DNA of 64,000 nucleotides from Paenibacillus sp. 1011MAR3C5. Lineage in GTDB: Bacteria > Bacillota > Bacilli > Paenibacillales > Paenibacillaceae. Shown here piece after piece: positions 18,668 to 26,991 of this stretch. The stretch covers positions 62,001 through 126,000 of the forward strand of contig NZ_QZCF01000009.1 in NCBI RefSeq assembly GCF_003591485.1. Reading direction: 5' to 3'. The notes under the pieces were generated by a model that worked only from the letters and a program-made list of their open reading frames with translations, was not told where the DNA came from and made no database searches. Numbering within the stretch: position 1 is the first letter of the stretch; each line of letters begins with the position of its first letter. Made by a program: the position numbers and the translations under genes.

Positions 18668-20278
18668 ATGGCACGTTATGGGGATTGGAAAAACTGGGAC
18701 TTGAAACAAAAGATCGGGCAGCTGTTCGTATTCGGCTTTAACGGATTCGAGCCTACCGAAGAAATTAAAGGGCTGATTGAGTCTTACGGCATCGGCGGCA
18801 CGATCTACTTCACACGCAACGTGGAGAGCGCGCAGCAAGTTCACGGCTTGTCTGTGAAGCTGCAGAAGATTGCGAAGGACGCGGGCAAGCCGCCGATCTT
18901 TATCGCAATTGACCAAGAGGGCGGCATGGTAGCCCGTCTGGTCGACGGCGTAACGCTTATGCCGGGCAATATGGCGCTTGGCGCTACGGGCCAATCCGAA
19001 GCGGCAGAAGAGACGGCACGCATTTGCGGCGAAGAGCTCAGACTGCTTGGCATTACGATGAACTACGCGCCATGTATCGACGTGAACAACAACCCGGACA
19101 ATCCGGTTATTAACGTTAGATCGTACAGCGACCGTTCCGACGTTGTATCGAGACTCGGCGTTGCCGCGGTGCAAGGCTATCAATCCGCAGGCGTAGCCGC
19201 TACGGTAAAGCACTTCCCTGGTCATGGCGACACTTCTGTCGACTCTCACCATGCGTTGCCCGTATTGCCGCATAGCCGCGAGCGTCTGGACGCGATCGAG
19301 CTGCTGCCGTTCCAGGCGGCGATTGAAGCGGGTACAGACTGCATTATGACCGCACATGTGTGCTTACCGGCATTGGAGCCGAGCGGCGTGCCTTCGACGC
19401 TGTCGGAGAACGTATTGACAGGCTTGCTTCGCAAGGAGCTGGGCTATGATGGCGTAGTCGTAACCGACTGTCTGGAGATGAGCGCAATCGATGAGTTCTA
19501 CGGTCCGGCGCAGGGTGCAGTGAAAGCGATCAAAGCGGGCGCTGACATGGTTCTGGTCTCCCACCGTATTGAGAAGCAGGTTGCTGCGCTTGAAGCGGTA
19601 GCTGCGGCTGTCGAGAGCGGAGAGCTCTCCATGGAGCGTATCGACGAAGCGGTTGGCCGCGTACTGAAGCTGAAAGAGAAGCGCCAGCTGGAGCAGCCGA
19701 TCGAGCCATGGGAGAATGTGAAGGATGCCATCGGCACGACTTCGAACAAGGCTGTTGCTGCCAAGTGGAGCGAGGCTTCCGTTACGCTGGTGAAGAACGA
19801 AGGCGCATCGCTTCCGCTGAAGCGCGATGTGCAGACGCTGGTGCTGTGGCCGGATATTGTACCGGTATCGGTAGCCGACGAGATGTTGTCCGGCGACGGT
19901 ACACTGGGCGACTTCCTGAAGCACTATGGCGCGAATGTTGTTGAGCGCAAGATGAACAGCGAAGACGCGCTGCAAGGCTTGGATGAATTCGAGCAAATCG
20001 TTGTCGTCACTTACGATGCATCGAAGCATCCGCTGGAGAAGGATGTTGCCCGTGAAGCGGTCAAATTGGCAGGCGACCGCGTTGTAGCGGTATCGGTGCG
20101 CAATCCGCTCGACTTGCTCCTGTATCCGGAAGTGAAGAGCTACCTCGCGGTGTACGAGTGCAGACCGCTTGCACTGTCTTCCGCAGCGAAAGTTTTGCTT
20201 GGCGATCTGAAAGCGGCAGGCACATTGCCTCTGGAAATTTCGCCGGCGTATCCGTTCGGCTGGAGCGCTCAGCAATAA
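18668..20278 (+). CDS. nagZ: Glycoside hydrolase family 3 beta-N-acetylhexosaminidase (NagZ-like)
   Basis: A 536-residue GH3 enzyme. It has the NagZ signature 'KHFPGHGDTSVDSHHALP' (KH-F-PGHG-x4-D-x-H), which distinguishes N-acetylhexosaminidases from other GH3 enzymes, and the catalytic aspartate in 'VVTDCLEMSAI'. A C-terminal alpha/beta domain follows from about residue 350. NagZ-type enzymes release N-acetylglucosamine from muropeptides. AGGAGG at 18653-18658 abuts the first ATG (18659), so the ATG at 18668 is the better start. No signal peptide is seen, so the product is probably cytoplasmic. Position after a binding protein and YesMN pair suggests regulated use of cell-wall amino sugars, which is inference. 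Confidence 0.92.
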   Translation: MARYGDWKNWDLKQKIGQLFVFGFNGFEPTEEIKGLIESYGIGGTIYFTRNVESAQQVHGLSVKLQKIAKDAGKPPIFIAIDQEGGMVARLVDGVTLMPGNMALGATGQSEAAEETARICGEELRLLGITMNYAPCIDVNNNPDNPVINVRSYSDRSDVVSRLGVAAVQGYQSAGVAATVKHFPGHGDTSVDSHHALPVLPHSRERLDAIELLPFQAAIEAGTDCIMTAHVCLPALEPSGVPSTLSENVLTGLLRKELGYDGVVVTDCLEMSAIDEFYGPAQGAVKAIKAGADMVLVSHRIEKQVAALEAVAAAVESGELSMERIDEAVGRVLKLKEKRQLEQPIEPWENVKDAIGTTSNKAVAAKWSEASVTLVKNEGASLPLKRDVQTLVLWPDIVPVSVADEMLSGDGTLGDFLKHYGANVVERKMNSEDALQGLDEFEQIVVVTYDASKHPLEKDVAREAVKLAGDRVVAVSVRNPLDLLLYPEVKSYLAVYECRPLALSSAAKVLLGDLKAAGTLPLEISPAYPFGWSAQQ

Positions 20279-20310
20279 TACATTATTAATACAAGCAGGG
20301 CAGTCCTAAA

Positions 20311-20558
20311 AAAGCGAAATAGCTGTGCTACACACCGCTAATCTCGACAAAAGGACGGCATCACGTAAATAGCGTTGCAGAGCAACGTTAAATGCATGGA
20401 ATCACCCCGAAAAGCGAAATAGCTGTGTCACACACCGCTAATCGCGACAAAAGGGCGGCATCGCGTAAATAGCGTTGCAGAGCAACGTTAAATGCATGGA
20501 ATCACCCCGAAAAGTGAAATAGCTGTGCTACACACCGCTAATCGCGACAAAAGGGCGG
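20311..20558. repeat. 100-bp tandem repeat, about 2.5 copies
   Basis: Units begin at 20311, 20411 and 20511, an exact 100-bp period, with few substitutions; the third is cut off near 20558. Each full unit holds two imperfect palindromes: one around 'TAGCTGTG..CACACCGCTA', and one 'GCGTTGCAGAGCAACGT' able to form a hairpin. No open frame or promoter is evident. This fills most of the 466-bp gap between nagZ and the HD-domain gene. Confidence 0.9.
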
Positions 20559-20619
20559 ATTTGTCTAGATTAATTGTTAGATAGCCCATCTTAAATGGTA
20601 AGACAAACGAAAAGCTAAA

Positions 20620-20656
20620 GATGGCGGTGCTGGGATAAAACCCTGGCACCGCCATC
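20620..20656. terminator. Hairpin, copy 2 of the dispersed 'AAGATGGCGGTGC' repeat
   Basis: A perfect 11-bp stem: GATGGCGGTGC (20620-20630) with GCACCGCCATC (20646-20656), plus inner GGG/CCC around ATAAAA. It lies between the convergent nagZ and HD-domain genes. The T-richness that follows is moderate (CTCTTATTTT). Confidence 0.7.
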
Positions 20657-20744
20657 TCTTATTTTCGCCGGTTCATTCATCAAAGGGAGATGTCTTTAAG
20701 TTACCTACTTTTAAAATAGCTTCTTTTTTCTCTATGGGTATCTA

Positions 20745-21884
20745 TTATCGGACAAAATGGTCGTAGGTCAAATCGTGCAAAATATACGCGAGAAAAAAGA
20801 TAACGCAAGGATTCTCGTAATGATGCTGGATATGAATGAGCTGCTGATAATACTTGTCGCCGTAATGGGGATTATTGCGCATCTCCAGATTGCTCTTGAT
20901 TAGCGCGTCGATCTTGTCTGCAATGTCCACGAGTTCCCCCTCGTAGGTGTCGTCCTTCGCATCGACGAGGAAGTCCGTCAGCTCTTGATGAAGGAAGGCA
21001 GGCAGCTGCCCCACCATCTCCTTCGCAACTTCCCGCTCATATTGCTCGAATGCCTGACGGATCGCTGGCGAAGATTTCTTGATAGGGGAAGCGACATCAC
21101 CGCTGACGCCCTCCACAACATCATGCAGCAGCGACTTGCCGAGCAAGCGGTACAGATCGATATCCTTGCGGTCGAACCGCTCCGCCTCCAGCAATCCGTT
21201 GAACAGCGACATGGCTGCTACGCGGAAGGAATGCGTGGCGTCGTTATCGGGGACCAAGTTGAAGCTGCCGCCCCAGCGCTCGATCAGATCGAGGTTTAGA
21301 ATATGGTGCAGGAACTGCCGGATGCCTTCATTCTGCTCCGACTGCTCAAGCAGCCACAGTATCGAATGGCAAGGCGAGCGCCGCAGCTCATCTCTCAATT
21401 CCTCGTACTTCTCCTTGAACAAGGTGCTGGCGTCGCGTTCATACTCCCGCTTGCAGAAGAGCATCGCATCGAATGTATCGATGCCGCGCACAAGCTGCCC
21501 GATGTAGGTATTATCCTCGGCATCCACGATGTAGTCGTAGAAGCGGGACTGGAGCGACTTGGACAGCTGGGACACGATATCCTTGCTGACTTCCGCCTCG
21601 AGCGTCTGGATGTGTCCGGCGACATGCTTGTCTTTTTTGGTGACGTATTTGATGGAGCCGGTGACGGTCTCATTGAGATCATGCAGCAGCGCTCTGGCGG
21701 CCAACTGCAGCTTGTTGATGCGATTGCCGAAGAGCTGCTCCTCGGCGATGCCGGCAAGCACGGCGATAGAAGCGCAGCGGAAGCTGTGGCTGGCGGCATT
21801 GTCTTTGTAGCGCGGAGAAAACTCTTTCCATCTGGATACATATTGCATGCCAATTATGGCGCTGATGAATCGGCTATTGTTCAT
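20745..21884 (-). CDS. Tandem HD-domain phosphohydrolase (YfbR-like)
   Basis: A 379-residue protein made of two related HD domains. The first has 'ASHSFRCASIAVL', 'LLHDLNETVTG' and a later aspartate in 'GIDTFDAML'. The second repeats the pattern with 'ATHSFRVAAMSLF', 'LLHDVVEGVSGD' and 'DIADKIDAL'. This H...HD...D set binds metal and is typical of 5'-deoxynucleotidase/YfbR-type hydrolases, usually about 190 residues with one domain, so this looks like an internal duplication with both metal sites kept. GAGGGG lies 6 nt before the ATG at 21884; the ATG at 21905 is less likely. Substrate unknown; cytoplasmic. Confidence 0.85.
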   Translation of the reverse strand: MNNSRFISAIIGMQYVSRWKEFSPRYKDNAASHSFRCASIAVLAGIAEEQLFGNRINKLQLAARALLHDLNETVTGSIKYVTKKDKHVAGHIQTLEAEVSKDIVSQLSKSLQSRFYDYIVDAEDNTYIGQLVRGIDTFDAMLFCKREYERDASTLFKEKYEELRDELRRSPCHSILWLLEQSEQNEGIRQFLHHILNLDLIERWGGSFNLVPDNDATHSFRVAAMSLFNGLLEAERFDRKDIDLYRLLGKSLLHDVVEGVSGDVASPIKKSSPAIRQAFEQYEREVAKEMVGQLPAFLHQELTDFLVDAKDDTYEGELVDIADKIDALIKSNLEMRNNPHYGDKYYQQLIHIQHHYENPCVIFFLAYILHDLTYDHFVR

Positions 21885-21992
21885 GGCGCACCCCTCGTTA
21901 TTCATCGTTTGAAATGTATGAACCCTATACTGTCTATGCTATTATAAAGCTTAAACGTAAAGAGAGACTAGAGAGAAGATCGAGGGATGGGC

Positions 21993-22970
21993 ATGCGAGA
22001 GTGGGGACTAGCGTTTAACCGGTATTTTGAAAAGTGGATGTTTCTAATTATTCCGGGTTCGCTTGTGCTTGGATTTATATTTGCTGATGCGCTCAGTCCG
22101 ATGGTTCGGGCTGTGCCTTATTTGTTCGCGTTCGTCACGCTGACCATGGCGCTTGGCTGCGGTTTGGGCGAGCTTGGCGGCGTGCTGAAGAGGCCTGGTA
22201 TTATGGGGCTGACATTAATCCTTGCCCATCTTGTATCGCCTGTGGCTGCTTATTGGGGCGGCACAGCCTTATTCGGCTCTGATTCGCCTTATGTGGTCGG
22301 GCTTGTGCTCTTCACTATTATCCCGCTTGGCGTATCAACGGTGCTGTGGGTCAGCATGTCTGGAGGCAGCGTGCCGCTTGTATTGGCGCTCGTCGTGCTG
22401 GATTCGCTGCTTAGTCCGCTTGTGGTGCCTGCTGCCATTCATCTGTTCTTCGGAACGTCAACTCAGATAGACGCCGGTCCGCTTATGCTGGATCTCGTCG
22501 TCTTGATTGTGGTGCCGACGGTGATTGGCGTTGCCCTCAATGAATGGTCGAGGGGCAAGATTCAGCAGCTGACGAAGCCCTATACTGCGCCGATATCGAA
22601 GCTCTGCTTTGTAGGCGTTGTTTCATTAAATGCGGCAGCAATCTCACCGTATGTCGATCAGCTGAAGCAGGATATGCTTGTGCTGGTGCCGGCCGTCATT
22701 GCGCTTGTCGGTTTATGTTACGCCTTTGGCTTCGTGGGAACGGCATTCCTGCACGACAGCAAACTGCAGATCACAGTCTCGTATGCGACGGGCATGCGCA
22801 ATATCTCGCTGGGCATTGTGCTCGCTCTTGGCTACTTCAGCCCGCTTGCCGCCGTGCCGGTCGTTCTGTCCATTCTTGTGCAGCAGCCGCTGGCGACCGT
22901 ACACCATTATGTTTTACAAAAACTTAACAAAGATAAGACTGGCGCAAGCGGCAGCGCGCATGTAGGATAA
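21993..22970 (+). CDS. Bile acid:sodium symporter (BASS/SBF) family transporter
   Basis: A 325-residue, very hydrophobic protein with about ten membrane segments. Typical pieces are 'FVTLTMALGCGLGELGGVLKRP' in the first half and 'SYATGMRNISLGIVLAL' in the second, which resembles the family's conserved 'GxRNxxLA' region. These carriers move organic anions with sodium. GAGGG directly abuts the ATG at 21987, so the ATG at 21993 (6-nt spacer) is chosen. It ends 35 bp before the PhoR-type kinase and could be cotranscribed with it. Substrate unknown; a bile-acid role is not implied. Confidence 0.85.
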   Translation: MREWGLAFNRYFEKWMFLIIPGSLVLGFIFADALSPMVRAVPYLFAFVTLTMALGCGLGELGGVLKRPGIMGLTLILAHLVSPVAAYWGGTALFGSDSPYVVGLVLFTIIPLGVSTVLWVSMSGGSVPLVLALVVLDSLLSPLVVPAAIHLFFGTSTQIDAGPLMLDLVVLIVVPTVIGVALNEWSRGKIQQLTKPYTAPISKLCFVGVVSLNAAAISPYVDQLKQDMLVLVPAVIALVGLCYAFGFVGTAFLHDSKLQITVSYATGMRNISLGIVLALGYFSPLAAVPVVLSILVQQPLATVHHYVLQKLNKDKTGASGSAHVG

Positions 22971-23005
22971 ACGATGGATAGTCGAATGTGAAGGAGCAAA
23001 AGCGG

Positions 23006-24787
23006 ATGAACAGCTTTCGTGCGAGACTAACGTTCATTATGATATCGATGATTGCCATATCCGTCTTCGCGGCGGGTATGCTCATGATGAAGACGTTCAA
23101 AGAAAATCATATCAATGCGCTGGAAGATAATATGGTGCGTCAGATGAAGGTCATCGCCGCCAAGATGGATTGGCATAAGGGCGATGATCTGGGATCCATG
23201 ACTTCCTATTATACGATGGAGGCGAAGGAACTGAAGACGTATACGGATGCAAGGGTTACCTTTATCCGCAGCGACGGCGTTGTCGTCGGCGATTCGGATT
23301 ACGACGCCTCGAAGATGGACAACCATCTGGATCGTGAAGAGGTCATCGACGCCTATATGCAGGGGACGGGCCGCGCGGTTCGTCCCAGCGAAACCATGAA
23401 TCAGAACATGATCTATGTCGCCATTCCGGTCGAGATCAATACAGGCCAGGAGCCGTACGTATTGCGGCTTGCCATGAGCCTGCAAGAGGTCGATCAAAGC
23501 ATCGGCAGGCTGACGATGGTGCTTATCGGAGGACTGCTTATCCTGTTCGTCATCGCAGCGCTGATCAGCTACCGGATTGCGCAGAGCCTGACGGGTCCGC
23601 TGGAACAAATTACGAAGGTCGCGAAGCGCATTAAGAACATGGATTATCGTGCGCGGGTCAAGGTCAGAAAGCATGACGAGATCGGCGAGCTGGGGACGGC
23701 TATTAACGCAATGGCGGACAGCCTGCAAGTGCAGATGACGCGCATTAAGCAAAATGAAAGCCAGCTTGAGAGCGTCCTCGCGAACATGATTAACGGCGTT
23801 GTGATGATCGATGCCAAGGGCCAGATTCTGCTGATGAACCGCCGGGCGGAGGAAGTGCTGGGCTTCTCGGCAAGGGAGCTGGTAGGACGGCACTTCACGG
23901 AAGCGAAGCAGCAATACGAGCTGGCCCAGATCATTCAGGAGGCGCTGGATACACGCAGGCATCTGCGGGAGGAGATTACCTTCTACTTCCCTGAGGAGAG
24001 GCTGCTGGAGCTGAATCTGGTGCCGATCAGCCAGAGCGGTCCCGGCGAATTCGGAGGCGTGCTGCTTGTGCTGCAGGATGTATCAGCCATTCGCAGGCTG
24101 GAGCGGATGAGAAGCGAGTTTGTCGCCAATGTCTCACACGAGCTGAAGACGCCGATCGCGGCGGTGAAGGGCTTCGCAGAGACGCTGCTCGGCGGCGCGG
24201 TGAAGGATGAGGAGACAGCGAAGTCCTTCCTGCAGATTATATTCGACGAGAGTGAACGGCTTAACCGGCTCATCGGGGACATTCTGGAGCTGTCCAAGAT
24301 TGAATCGCGGCGCGTGCCGCTGTACTTCTCTCCGGTCGAATTAGAGAGCTTCGTGGCCAAAACATTAACGCTGCTGGAACCGGAGGCGAGGCGCAAAAAT
24401 ATTCAGCTAAGCCACAGCATTGAGACCGGTTTGTATGTCGAAGCAGACGAGGACCGTCTGCGGCAGATTATGATGAATCTGCTGTCCAACGGCATTAACT
24501 ATACGCCTGACGGCGGACGGGTGAGCATCTCTGTGTATGCCTCGGATCAAGACCATATCCGTATTCAGATTACGGATACGGGCATCGGCATCCCGAAGAA
24601 GGACCTGCCGCGCATATTCGAGCGCTTCTACCGTGTCGACAAGGCCAGGTCGCGCAGCTCAGGCGGTACCGGACTTGGCTTGTCTATCGTGAAGCATTTG
24701 GTCGAGCTGCATAAAGGAACGTTATCCGTGACGAGCACGGTTGGCGTAGGGACGACATTCACGATAGAATTGCCAGTGATTCAATAA
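23006..24787 (+). CDS. phoR: PhoR-type sensor histidine kinase
   Basis: A 593-residue kinase: TM1 about 8-28, extracellular domain about 30-170, TM2 about 172-195 ('VLIGGLLILFVIAALISYRIA'), HAMP, a PAS domain ('LANMINGVVMIDAKGQILLMNRRAEEVLGF'), a HisKA helix with 'FVANVSHELKTPIAAVKGF', and a HATPase domain with N box, 'DTGIGIPKKDLPRIFERFYRVD' and 'GGTGLGLSIVKHL'. This layout matches Bacillus PhoR, the phosphate-starvation kinase. AAGGAG (22991-22996) sets ATG 23006. The gene precedes rather than follows its regulator, with 103 bp between them, unlike the usual phoP-phoR order. The name is therefore inferred from architecture and from the phosphate genes nearby. Confidence 0.82.
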   Translation: MNSFRARLTFIMISMIAISVFAAGMLMMKTFKENHINALEDNMVRQMKVIAAKMDWHKGDDLGSMTSYYTMEAKELKTYTDARVTFIRSDGVVVGDSDYDASKMDNHLDREEVIDAYMQGTGRAVRPSETMNQNMIYVAIPVEINTGQEPYVLRLAMSLQEVDQSIGRLTMVLIGGLLILFVIAALISYRIAQSLTGPLEQITKVAKRIKNMDYRARVKVRKHDEIGELGTAINAMADSLQVQMTRIKQNESQLESVLANMINGVVMIDAKGQILLMNRRAEEVLGFSARELVGRHFTEAKQQYELAQIIQEALDTRRHLREEITFYFPEERLLELNLVPISQSGPGEFGGVLLVLQDVSAIRRLERMRSEFVANVSHELKTPIAAVKGFAETLLGGAVKDEETAKSFLQIIFDESERLNRLIGDILELSKIESRRVPLYFSPVELESFVAKTLTLLEPEARRKNIQLSHSIETGLYVEADEDRLRQIMMNLLSNGINYTPDGGRVSISVYASDQDHIRIQITDTGIGIPKKDLPRIFERFYRVDKARSRSSGGTGLGLSIVKHLVELHKGTLSVTSTVGVGTTFTIELPVIQ

Positions 24788-24792
24788 AAAGG

Positions 24793-24824
24793 TTTACCTA
24801 TTTTTCATAAAACCATGGTAAACT
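24793..24824 (+). promoter_or_regulatory. Possible weak Pho box/promoter before phoP
   Basis: TTTACC (24793) and TTCATA (24804) are 11 bp apart, and TAAACT (24819) lies 15 bp after the start of the second, the same spacing seen at the other Pho boxes here. GTTTACC/GGTAAAC also form an inverted repeat (24792-24798 and 24817-24823). Agreement with consensus is weak. Confidence 0.35.
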
Positions 24825-24890
24825 AAGGATGATTCATCTTGAAGCGAGGAAGACGGGCGATGCGCCCGATTCCCAAGGCTGGAGGTCAAT

Positions 24891-25613
24891 ATGTTGCACA
24901 AAGTGCTAGTAATTGAAGACGAACCGACGCTCGCAAGGCTGTTGTCGTACAACTTGACGCAAGAGGGGTATGAGACGACGGTTATCGATCATGGCGGCGA
25001 AGGCTTGCAGACAGCGCTGCAGCGGAGCTTCGATCTTATTATTCTTGATATTATGCTGCCCGGCTTGAACGGGTTCGAAGTGCTTAACCGGCTTCGCCAG
25101 AATGGCGTGCGCACACCCGTTATCATCTTAACCGCGCGCAATGCGGAAGAAGAGGTCGTGCAAGGGCTGAAGCATGGAGCAGATGATTATATTACGAAGC
25201 CATTCGGCGTAGCGGAGCTGCTTGCTCGCGTATCCGCTGTACTGAGACGGACGCAGCAGGATGACGCCCCGCCGGCAGCGACGAATGAGAAAGTAATTAC
25301 CGTGGGAGAGCTGTCGATCTACCCGGAGAAATACGAAGTCATCGTAGGCGGAGAGCCGATCCCGCTCAGACCGAAGGAATTCGAGGTGCTGCTCTATCTG
25401 GTGCAGCGGCCCGGTATGGTCATTACCCGCGACGACCTGATGAATGTCGTCTGGGGCTTCGATTATATCGGCGGCCAGCGTACGGTTGACGTCCACGTCA
25501 GCTCACTGAGGAAGAAGCTGGAGCTGGGACAGCAATCCGTCCAGATCGAATCGATACGAGGCGTTGGCTACAAGCTGGTCATGCCGAAAAAGCTCGCAAC
25601 CCCTAAAGGATAG
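24891..25613 (+). CDS. phoP: PhoP-type OmpR-family response regulator
   Basis: A 240-residue regulator. The receiver domain has E9/D10, phospho-acceptor D53 in 'LIILDIMLPGLNGFEV' and 'DDYITKPF'. A winged-helix OmpR DNA-binding domain occupies about 135-235 ('LRPKEFEVLLYLVQRPGMVITRDDLMNVVWG', 'RTVDVHVSSLRKKLE', 'RGVGYKL'). GGAGGT precedes the ATG. It is the likely partner of the kinase upstream and, by analogy with Bacillus PhoP, would bind TTnACA direct repeats such as those found at 29.1, 30.4, 33.4 and 37.2 kb. The last codons form half of a terminator stem. Confidence 0.85.
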   Translation: MLHKVLVIEDEPTLARLLSYNLTQEGYETTVIDHGGEGLQTALQRSFDLIILDIMLPGLNGFEVLNRLRQNGVRTPVIILTARNAEEEVVQGLKHGADDYITKPFGVAELLARVSAVLRRTQQDDAPPAATNEKVITVGELSIYPEKYEVIVGGEPIPLRPKEFEVLLYLVQRPGMVITRDDLMNVVWGFDYIGGQRTVDVHVSSLRKKLELGQQSVQIESIRGVGYKLVMPKKLATPKG

Positions 25614-25629
25614 GGATGCGAGCTTTTTT
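25587..25629 (+). terminator. Terminator overlapping the 3' end of phoP
   Basis: AAAAAGCTCGCA (25587-25598) pairs with TGCGAGCTTTTTT (25617-25629), with inner CCCT/AGGG. The left arm lies in the last codons of phoP. A-run and T-run flank the stem, so it can also stop the convergent AraC gene ending at 25647. Confidence 0.92.
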
Positions 25630-25646
25630 GTCGTTTGGGTAATGGT

Positions 25647-26513
25647 CTAGGGCCGCTGCCATGCGAGCATCTTTCGCTGGAACTGCTTTGGCGAGCAGTC
25701 GTTGTACTTCTTGAACATCTTGTAGAAATGCGCCATATTCGGCATGCCGATCTTCTCGCCGACTTCGGAGATGCTAAGATCCTTGGTCAGCAGAATGCGC
25801 TCCGCCCACTTTACTTTCCGGTAATTGACGTATTCTGTGAAGGAGAGGCCAATCGTTTTTTTGAAATATTTGACGAAATAGTAATAGCTCATGTTGGCGA
25901 TTTTGCATACCTCTTCGACCTGAATCCGGTCGGTCAGATGGTTCTCGACGTAATCGAGCACAGGCTTCAGCCGAATCTTCTCGAAGTTGTCCTGCTCGAC
26001 AAGCATTTTGCGCGTATCGCCGCGCAGCAGCAACAGCAAGATCTGCTTGATCAGAATGCTGACGGCAAGCTCGTACCCGGTGTTCTTGCGCTTCACTTCC
26101 TGCAAGATGCCTTCAATACATGCGGCAGTCTGCTTCTTGATCTCCTCATTTTCCCGGAAAATATAATTCGCTTTGCTAAGCGGGGTGTGCGTCTGCGAGA
26201 AATACCGCATATAGGGAATGGAGCTATGGTCGAAGAACTGCTCCAGATCGAACTGTAGAACGATATAATCCAGAACTTTGCTGCTCCGGTCGCGATGAAG
26301 CTCCGAATCGCCGATAATGACGACTTCTCCGGGTTCCAGATGATAGCTGTCCTCTTCCAGATAGACGTCAAGCTGGCCCTCCATAATGAGCAGCAGCTCA
26401 AGCTGCTTATGATAATGCCAATTCGTAAAACCGCCTTCATCTCTGAGCGTACGGAAAATGCGAATGGACAGCAGCGGATTCTCATATACGACTTTTTCGT
26501 TGATTGCCTCCAT
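25647..26513 (-). CDS. AraC-family transcriptional regulator with cupin sensor domain
   Basis: A 288-residue regulator. The N-terminal cupin-like domain (about 20-120) has 'NWHYHKQLELLLIMEGQL' and 'YHLEPGEVVIIGDSELH', a small-molecule binding fold. The C-terminal AraC double helix-turn-helix (about 190-285) has 'VEEVCKIANMSYYYFVKYFKK' and 'SEVGEKIGMPNMAHFYKMFKK'. GGGAGG precedes the start. It is the last of four minus-strand genes but its own RBS and 16-bp gap to the exporter gene leave cotranscription open. Ligand and targets unknown; the neighbouring exporter is a candidate target. Confidence 0.9.
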   Translation of the reverse strand: MEAINEKVVYENPLLSIRIFRTLRDEGGFTNWHYHKQLELLLIMEGQLDVYLEEDSYHLEPGEVVIIGDSELHRDRSSKVLDYIVLQFDLEQFFDHSSIPYMRYFSQTHTPLSKANYIFRENEEIKKQTAACIEGILQEVKRKNTGYELAVSILIKQILLLLLRGDTRKMLVEQDNFEKIRLKPVLDYVENHLTDRIQVEEVCKIANMSYYYFVKYFKKTIGLSFTEYVNYRKVKWAERILLTKDLSISEVGEKIGMPNMAHFYKMFKKYNDCSPKQFQRKMLAWQRP

Positions 26514-26529
26514 CAGTTTGGCGCCTCCC

Positions 26530-26961
26530 TCAACGTTCTGATCTGCGAATAATTTGATTAATCACTTCAGAGAATACAAGTCCGATCGCAATGGCGCCGG
26601 ATATCATGAAGGCTTTCACCGCTAGCTGTACGGCCGTATCGTATTGATCCACGACGACATGGCGCATAGCGTCGTAAGCCAGTCCGCCGGGGACAAGCGG
26701 GATGATGCCGGATACGCTGAATAGAATGATCGGGGTCTTATTCAGCTTGGAGAACCATTGGCTAAGCACCGTCACCAGAAAAGCGGCAATAAGTGTTGCG
26801 GGTATCGCATCGAGATTCAGCTCGATTCCAACCACATAGACAATCCAGCCGGCCATGCCCACTGTGCCGCAATGCGGCAGCAAGCGCATCGGCACATTGA
26901 ATACGAAGCCGAAGGCGGCCGATGCGATAAAGCTAGTTATAATTTGGGCAACGATGTACAT
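26530..26961 (-). CDS. ThrE-type exporter, small membrane subunit (YjjB-like)
   Basis: A 143-residue protein with about four to five membrane helices and the ThrE C-terminal-half motif 'GIIPLVPGGLAYDAMRHVV'. In Corynebacterium ThrE is one protein exporting threonine and serine; many bacteria split it into a YjjP-like and a YjjB-like gene. The partner half is encoded 30 bp upstream, so both should form one exporter. Start ATG 26961 has only a weak RBS, consistent with coupling to the upstream gene. Confidence 0.88.
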   Translation of the reverse strand: MYIVAQIITSFIASAAFGFVFNVPMRLLPHCGTVGMAGWIVYVVGIELNLDAIPATLIAAFLVTVLSQWFSKLNKTPIILFSVSGIIPLVPGGLAYDAMRHVVVDQYDTAVQLAVKAFMISGAIAIGLVFSEVINQIIRRSER

Positions 26962-26991
26962 GAGCGCTTAGCTCCCTTATGCGAGTTCTCA

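Noticed and set aside
20311..20558. CRISPR array
   Set aside because: The period is 100 bp with the whole unit repeated; there are no unique spacers and no cas genes.
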